Below are positions 58,213-64,000 of a DNA stretch of 64,000 nucleotides, one piece after another. Every line of letters begins with the position of its first letter. Position 1 is the stretch's first letter. Source of the DNA: Nissolia schottii (Eukaryota; Streptophyta; Magnoliopsida; Fabales; Fabaceae); the NCBI GenBank assembly GCA_003254905.1, contig QANU01001885.1, positions 127,950 to 191,949 on the forward strand. Reading direction: 5' to 3'. Made by a program: the position numbers and the translations under genes. Under the pieces are notes generated by a model. That model searched no databases, was not told the DNA's origin, and saw only the letters and a list, made by a program, of their open reading frames with translations.

Positions 58213-60693
58213 CCCCTGTGTGAGAGCTGAAAACCGAATGGCTCATCTCTTCCATTTTCTTTCCTTAACTTCCATGGAACCCTACATGAGTCTCACACAT
58301 AATTCAAGCATAATAATCCTATCTAATCCAGGTCACAAGACCCTTCAGAATTATCTTCCTAAGCCTAGCATCATTTCTAACATATATGTTCACATAATCA
58401 AGCATCATCAATCATACACCAAATCACATAAACATCATCCACCATCAAAGAGGTGAGGAACTAGAGTTACCCACTTCCTAAATAGCTTCTTGATGCTTGA
58501 GGAAAGATGGAATCAAGCCTTGCTTGCTTGCTTGAGCCTTCTTGACCTAGAATGAAATTCTTAACATAATTAGGGTAACATAGGTTATGGAAGCTTGGCT
58601 TGTCACCAAGGGATGAAAGCTCACCAACTACTCTTGATTGTCTTCCTTAGGTGCTTAGAAATGAATTAGAATGATGGAAAAGATGAACTTGAAGCTTTCC
58701 TTGCTTCCTTGAACTTTTCTTGCCAAGAAAGAACAAAAACCTAGGTTATGGAGTTTAGGGTTTTGAAACTTGATGTTCTTGCTTCCTCTTGAAGAGAAAC
58801 TCTTAATCTTGAGACTAGCTTGTCTTCTTGATGAATTTGAGAGTGATTGATGATGATGAAAAGCAAAGGATGATAGTGGAGCTTTGATGATTATGGAGCT
58901 TAAAGACTTAGAACTTAGGAAGAAGAAATGAAATAGGTTTAGAGTGTTTGTGTGTGTGTTCGGGTTTGGGGGGCTGGCCGTAGGTTTAGTGGCCTTGGGT
59001 CATAATTTACTTTCTAATTTTACCCTTAGTGTATTTTAGGTCATGTTTGTTCATTAATTATTTATGTCCGGACGTCCTAAAAGTATTCCGGACACACCGT
59101 TGTGACCTATTAATTATCCTTGTTAATTTTAAATCTTAGTTGACATATTCTTACATTTAATTTCATATTAATATATTTTACAGACTCATGTGAGTCGTAA
59201 AGAAATTATAATAAAACCCTAATTTCGATCCAAACGTCATCGGACGTCATGAGATCGTCACAGGATTATTTTAACTAATATTACAGAGATAAAAATTAAT
59301 ATTTGAATTTTATTTCATTTTTATTTCACCTTTTCCTTATTATTATATTTTTAATTCTTCCCTAAATAGCATCTTAATTGAAGGGAAAAAGTCGGGTTGT
59401 TACAAAGGCAGCATACCCAGAGCTTTTCTCAGGTACGAAATTTCGAGGACGAAATTTTTCTAAGGGGGTGAAATGTAACATCCCGCTCCTTCCCTAAGGA
59501 AAATTTCCCCGATTAACTGTTCGTAGAGCATCCTGCATAGGTTAACATGTAGAGATTAATAGAAATTTATCCGTCTAGTTTCTTGAAACTTTGATGACAC
59601 TCAAAGAGTCCCTCATGACCCTTAGAATTTAGTGGAAAAATCAAACTGTCGGAAAAACGAAGTTCCGCTCACTTTCGGACGATTCTGCAGACACTAGAAC
59701 AACCCCATTTGGGCCCCCGTTTAGCCAGCCGAACTGAGCAGTGGGCCCCAATCTTGGGAAACCATACCTTATGGGGGAAAAGATGACAAAACCCCTAGAG
59801 CAACCCCAAATTATTACTAGGAAGCTTTGGCGATCGCAGAAACGGCAGCGGAGCGGTCCCGTTCGGACACCGACGAGCAATAACGGGTCAAAGGTATCTG
59901 TGAAAAATACTCCTCCCGAGAAAAATTCACAAATGCCTTGAAGTAATACCTTTAGGTATAGGGGAATTGGAGGATCGCGACGGTATAAGCAGAATATTTT
60001 TTGGACGATAGTGCGCGACGCACCGGGACTACGAACGACCAAAAACGAGCGAAACGGGACTGAGTGGGCCCCACACCTGCATTGACCACGTGATTGAATC
60101 AGATTCCAAGGGAAAATAATTAAAAATTCAATTACTATTCATTGATTTGACCTTTGAATTATCTTTTGAATTAATTAATTATTAAAGAAAATAGAAAAGG
60201 GCATTTTGGTAATTTTGGCAAGGGGAAAAAGGGTAATTTTTGGGGGCAGATCCTTGGCTATAAATAGCCCCTCCCATTCAGAAATTCTTGCAAAAAATTT
60301 CAAGAGTATGGAAACTCTGCCCAAAAATCGTTTGGTTCGGGAACTCTGCTGGAACACTTCCGGAATCAGGAAACTGGTTCAAGAGGCTATTCACCCAAGG
60401 ATCCCACATCTCTTACACCCTCTCCAGCCTTCTTTGCAGCCCCAAGAAAGTGGGTAAACTTGGTTTGCTCATCTCCTTGGAGCTTGTGTTTTGTTTATGT
60501 TTGATTTTGATGGTTATGTGAACTATGGTGATTATGTTAGGGTTAGGGAGATGATTCTGAAGGGTCCTGTGACCTAGAGTAGATAGGAATATGAGTTTTG
60601 GAATATGCGTAAAAAACCCAAGAAGTGTCCATGAGAAAGGATGACCAGAAACCAAGAAAAACCAAAGAAGTATGATGTTGTTCACCCAAGTAT

Positions 60694-60972
60694 CGCTGAG
60701 CGGCCTCATGAGTCACTGAGTGATCTCATGAACCGCTGAGCGGCCTTTGTGAACCGCTGAGCGAGGTGTACCGCTGAGCGGACCTTCGCTTCGCTGAGCG
60801 GCTCAGGGGGAACTTAGAGATGAGGATGAAAAATGTTTCTAGAACCTGGTGTCAGACCGCTGAGCGGTCCATATAACCGCTGAGCGGCCTGTGAGCCCTT
60901 TGAAAATGATTTTGAAAAAGTGGAGGACCGAGCCTCAGGTCCCGCTGAGCGGACCCAAAGTTCCGCTGAGCG
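60694..60972 (+). repeat. Cluster of CGCTGAGCG words in element B 3' LTR
   Basis: Nine exact CGCTGAGCG, mostly as CCGCTGAGCGG (an 11-base odd palindrome), plus one decayed cactgagtga, in 279 bp. It starts about 430 bases downstream of the TATA box, so it should be in the transcribed leader of the LTR. Confidence 0.9.
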
Positions 60973-61606
60973 GACTGTGAGGTAGGAAGCTCATGGAAAC
61001 TATCTTGGGCACATAGTCCAACAAACAAAGATTTAATGGAAGTACTTGATGGATGTATGTAATATGTAAGATGTATGTGGAACATTGCATGTAGAATAGT
61101 GATGATTACAATGTGCATGTTATCATGCATCATGAGGACCGGGTTGTCAATAAGTGTTAGGACAACCTTAGAGAACTAGAGGATAATCACTTAATGCTTA
61201 AAGATCATAAATGAACACTAGGGAACAAGTATGTAGCTATATGACAGTAAGTATCTCTTGGCAGACACGCCCCTCACTAGTCCCCCCAAGGGGTGGATCG
61301 GTTAATGATGATGACAGAAAAGGAAGGAAAAAAAGAAAGTAAAGAAAAGAAGAATGAGAAAGGGTGACGTCACACCTAAAGTTATGAGTATGATGATGAG
61401 TCCAACGCTTGGTTGCGTCGCAAGGGCCAGCCCCCGCCTCCTACCTAGTAGAGGTTAGCCCACTTGATTGGCGACGATGGACACTAGACCCCATCGGTGG
61501 TTAGCAACCACTCTAGTGTGAGCGCAGTTGGGTCATCATCAAGTTGGGAACAGATGTGGTTGTAGTCGTTTGGCCACGGCTACATGGGCGAAGGACTAGA
61601 TGAAAA

Positions 61607-61735
61607 GCGCTAACCCGAGCAAGCCGGTATGCGCAAGAAAAAGAATGAGAAGATGCTAACCCGGGTAAGCCGGTATGCTTAAGAAAAGAAAAGAAGGACG
61701 CTAACCCGGGCAAGCCGGTATGAGTAAGAGAACCC
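61607..61735 (+). repeat. LTR B internal minisatellite
   Basis: Three units of about 43 bp with core gctaacccgggcaagccggtatg (variants cgag, cggg-taag), each followed by an A/G-rich spacer. Confidence 0.8.
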
Positions 61736-62550
61736 CATGCATGGATTATGAAATAAATGAATGTGTATGAAACGAGATAATGAATGAGTATGTAATGTAT
61801 AAGTATATGATGACGTATCTGAGCATGTCTATGAAGTAAGTACTGTCAAGAGAATGCTCGAGACGGCTATGTATGTAAGCAAGAAAATTTAACAAGAACG
61901 AGAACTTAGATAAGAAAGATTAGATCCCCCAGTCACATAGTAAAGTAGATAAAGCCGTTTAGGACCTTAGGCCAGATAATAATCAGTAGGATGATAGTAT
62001 GCATGTACACCTAGAAACACCTGAGTGGCCTGGTTCATAAGTGGGTAAAGAAGTACCCCCACACCAAGGTTAACCACTAAGGACGACTGTTCTCACCCCC
62101 ACTCGCTTATGCTTCCAGGAGCAAGCGAAGACTATGAGGGCTAAAAGGAGCCAAATGAGACCCGAGGGCGGATTAGCGGAAGACCATGCTTTTTGATATA
62201 TGTTTTGATATGTATTTTGATGTATTTGACTTGTATATGTAAACTATTATGATATTCTATTGGCTGTAATTGGTGATGGACCAGATACTTGTTTATGTAA
62301 TTATGTATGCCAGTAATGACTATCACTCTTAAGCTTAAGCTCTATCGTTTGTATTATATGCTGTGATTCACACGCGGCTCATACTTTGCAAATAAAGTAA
62401 CAAGCAGAAAAGTTTTAAAATGGTCCCTATTTTCCTTAACCTGGTATTTTTGAAAGATAATCAAGGACTATGAGTAATCCCACCAAACGAGCAATAACCT
62501 AGTGAGCATTGTGTACTACTCAAGGGTATGCAGTTAGCTAGGGTGTTACA

Positions 62551-64000
62551 GCAATACTAATCCTAACACTGTGCAAGCAAGGTAATTATCCTTTACCTTT
62601 CTTATTTATAAAATAAATTAAAAAAAAAGAAACTACAGTAGCAGCCTCGGGGGGCTATAAATAGCTCCTAACTCCCTCCTCTTTTTCACACACTGAGAAG
62701 TTCTTTACTTTCTCAATTTCACATATTTCACAGTATCAGTGGTACACTATGCAACTATTCCACAGGCGTTAGAAAAATCTACGAAGCACTCATATGCTTT
62801 CAGGAAATTTCCCACTTTAACCCCTCCAAATCAAAAACTCGTTTCGAGGTGGATAATCCGACCACCACTGTCTATGTGGATTTATACGATATTTTCTATG
62901 TGTAGTTTTGGAAAAATAATGAAAGAAATGTTTTGTAGAAATTATAGAGAGGATGTTGTGAAAATAGTGTTAATTATATGTGAGAATAGAAAAATATAGG
63001 TGTGCTAGTTGATACCATGTAAAAATGTATATTTTCAAAGTTACAGCGAACATCTAATGCCGAAGCTCCAGATGCTGCAGCGACACGCTAAGCGGCCCAC
63101 TGAGTGCCACCCTAAGCGTTTCGCTGAGCGCTCCGTTGAGCAGTCTGCCTTGAGGCACAACCTGTTTTATCGCTATGTTACTGCCTTGTTATGTAATGTT
63201 GTTATTATACTAGCATGCATCATGAAGAACCGGTCGTTACTAGGACTTTAGAATGAATGTAGATAACTAGACTATGATTACCTAACATTCGGAAGATCAT
63301 AATTGAACCCTAAGGAAAAAAAGATAATATTCTTAAGAAGGCCTGAGCTCCGATGGTTCAGTATGCCTTAAAGAAAGGACATGATTATATATTTAGGGTT
63401 ACCCCTTCTCTTGGTATGTCTAAAGACAAGCCCTTTGCCAATCTAGCAAGATGGATTGGTTAAAAATTAAACGCAGGTTAAGACCTGAACCAGGACTCTG
63501 GCGAGACATAACGTGCCCCAAAGTAGTGGCAAGATAAATCAATGCACGCCCCAAAGTAACGGCAAAACAGAACACAACACGCCCCAAAGTAGTGGCAAGA
63601 ACAATGAATGATATGCCCTAAAGTAGTTGGCATCATGATTATAACATCACGATTACAACGTGCCCCAAAGTAGTTGGGACCACAATTACAACGTGCCCCA
63701 AAGTAGTTGGCACTGCACATACAATATGCCCCAAAGTAGTTGGCATGAAGCGCAAATGAGTCCCCACTTGGTCATGTCAACCAGGCAGGCTCCTCACTCT
63801 TCCCAAATTGGACAGATGTAGGTTGTAGTCGAGGCCACGACTACAAGGGTAGAAGGACGTAACTAAGAACGACGCTGCCATCGAGCGCGTAAGAGAATAC
63901 CCCCTCATGCATAAAATATGAATGTATGTGTATATAGATACATTATCACCAAGGGAACATCCCGAGACGACTAGTAGACATATTATATTCATGTTTCATG
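62551..64000 (+). mobile_element. LTR C (partial), runs off the window
   Basis: TATA box ctataaatag at 62655-62664, followed by a leader with cacacactgagaagttc, one exact CGCTGAGCG and decayed copies at 63085-63142, then a tandem array at 63506-63752. The phrases catgcatcatgaagaaccgg and ttcggaagatcataattgaaccctaagg parallel 61128-61220 of LTR B, so C is a distant relative in the same orientation. Its start is missing: element B's 3' LTR ends directly before it, which suggests that B inserted into C. No gag-pol reached. Confidence 0.65.
63506..63752 (+). repeat. LTR C internal minisatellite
   Basis: Seven units of 33-46 bp with core (g/a)(t/c)gccccaaagtagttggca, later copies more uniform than earlier ones. 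Confidence 0.85.

Larger units (their letters stand above)
56325..59404 (-). mobile_element. Solo LTR G, Tekay-type, minus orientation
   Basis: Left end tgaaacaccctagctaactg, right end gtcgggttgttaca; flanked by perfect aaggc duplications (56320-56324, 59405-59409). It is 3080 bp. It contains an array related to that of LTR F (57345-57620), a second array of ttcagcagcattgggcattgg words (57645-57780), and four CGCTCAGCG plus one CGCTCATCG at 58051-58212. The part near 58480-58900 (the downstream, transcribed side on the minus strand) is rich in cttgc/cttg words and differs from LTR F, so it is a separate subfamily. No internal region. Confidence 0.86.
55927..59473 (+). pseudogene. Element B pol part 3: integrase C-terminus and chromodomain, split by LTR G
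   Basis: The frame resumes after the Athila-like insertion: DVRRRPLEFQGDHVFLKV, LSPRFIGPMAYRIALP and FHVSQLRKYY, then a chromodomain-like end VRVIWENGKVEEQTWELEEDMK. Solo LTR G interrupts at 56325-59404 with duplication aaggc. Beyond it the same frame gives AYPELFSGTKFRGRNFSKG (59405 onward) and runs to the polypurine tract taagggggtgaaa (59461-59473). A C-terminal chromodomain places B among chromoviruses; the long LTRs and motifs suit the Tekay/Del clade. Chromodomains steer integration toward marked chromatin. Confidence 0.86.
59474..62550 (+). mobile_element. Element B 3' LTR, complete
   Basis: 3077 bp, starting tgtaacatcccgctccttcc right after the polypurine tract and ending gttagctagggtgttaca. 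TATA box ctataaatag at 60258-60267. It holds nine exact CGCTGAGCG words (60694-60972) and a minisatellite (61607-61735). The last 480 bp match the truncated 5' LTR at 39750-40252, with scattered differences (for example gag/gagc and single-base changes). Direct comparison of these 480 bp is the only way here to date element B, because the rest of the 5' LTR is gone. Confidence 0.88.

Noticed and set aside
63506..63752. Regular repeats with unequal spacers, CRISPR-like at first glance
   Set aside because: Units are tandem minisatellite copies inside an LTR of a plant genome; spacers are not unique protospacer-like sequences and no cas genes exist.

Overview
This is nuclear DNA from a flowering plant. 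Genes have GT-AG introns, AT-rich intergenic DNA is loaded with transposable elements, and tRNA-derived SINE, Mutator, CACTA, hAT-like, Copia and Ty3/gypsy sequences are all present. The gene families and the type of long-LTR Tekay and Athila elements fit a legume, most likely a phaseoloid one such as Vigna, Phaseolus or Glycine. That assignment is inference from family resemblance, not something the window proves.

Region 1 (1-9.1 kb) holds ordinary genes. It starts with the last four exons of a URB1/Npa1-type ribosome-biogenesis gene (ends 2564), followed by a SINE with target-site duplications. Next is a complete two-exon CWF21/SRRM2-like splicing-factor gene (4998-7613) whose second exon encodes seven tandem SR/K-rich repeats. 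Just downstream lies a 1.3 kb Pack-MULE with a perfect 9-bp target duplication, carrying a broken fragment of a SHORT-ROOT-type GRAS gene.

Region 2 (9.1-18.1 kb) is gene-poor. Its main content is a decayed En/Spm (CACTA) element on the minus strand with a plant Ptta/En/Spm-type transposase pseudogene, a satellite-like AT array and a recognisable right terminus at 16537.

Region 3 (18.1-33.5 kb) holds two convergent paralogous cysteine-rich receptor-like kinase genes of the CRK2 type. The left gene (plus strand, 8 exons, 653 aa) is complete apart from an N gap in intron 1. The right gene (minus strand) has exons 2-8 with nearly identical exon lengths, but exon 1 is absent before a single-N junction at 33831. 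Introns carry MITEs, an hAT-like element, an LTR fragment and SINE-like repeats.

Region 4 (33.8-64 kb) is a retrotransposon nest. Element A is a decayed Tekay/Del chromovirus split by a minus-oriented solo LTR. Element B is a second chromovirus. It can be followed from a truncated 5' LTR through gag, protease, RT, RNase H, integrase and chromodomain to a 3.1 kb 3' LTR. B has been split three times, each with a perfect 5-bp target duplication: a solo LTR (GACAT) that itself holds Copia-type DNA, an Athila-like gag-only element with paired LTRs (GCCGA), and another solo LTR in the opposite orientation (AAGGC). Part of a further LTR runs off the right edge.

The most unusual signal is a 9-base odd palindrome, CGCT(C/G)AGCG, clustered many times inside the LTRs of at least two unrelated element families (Tekay-type and Athila-type) in this nest. 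I did not see it in the gene region.
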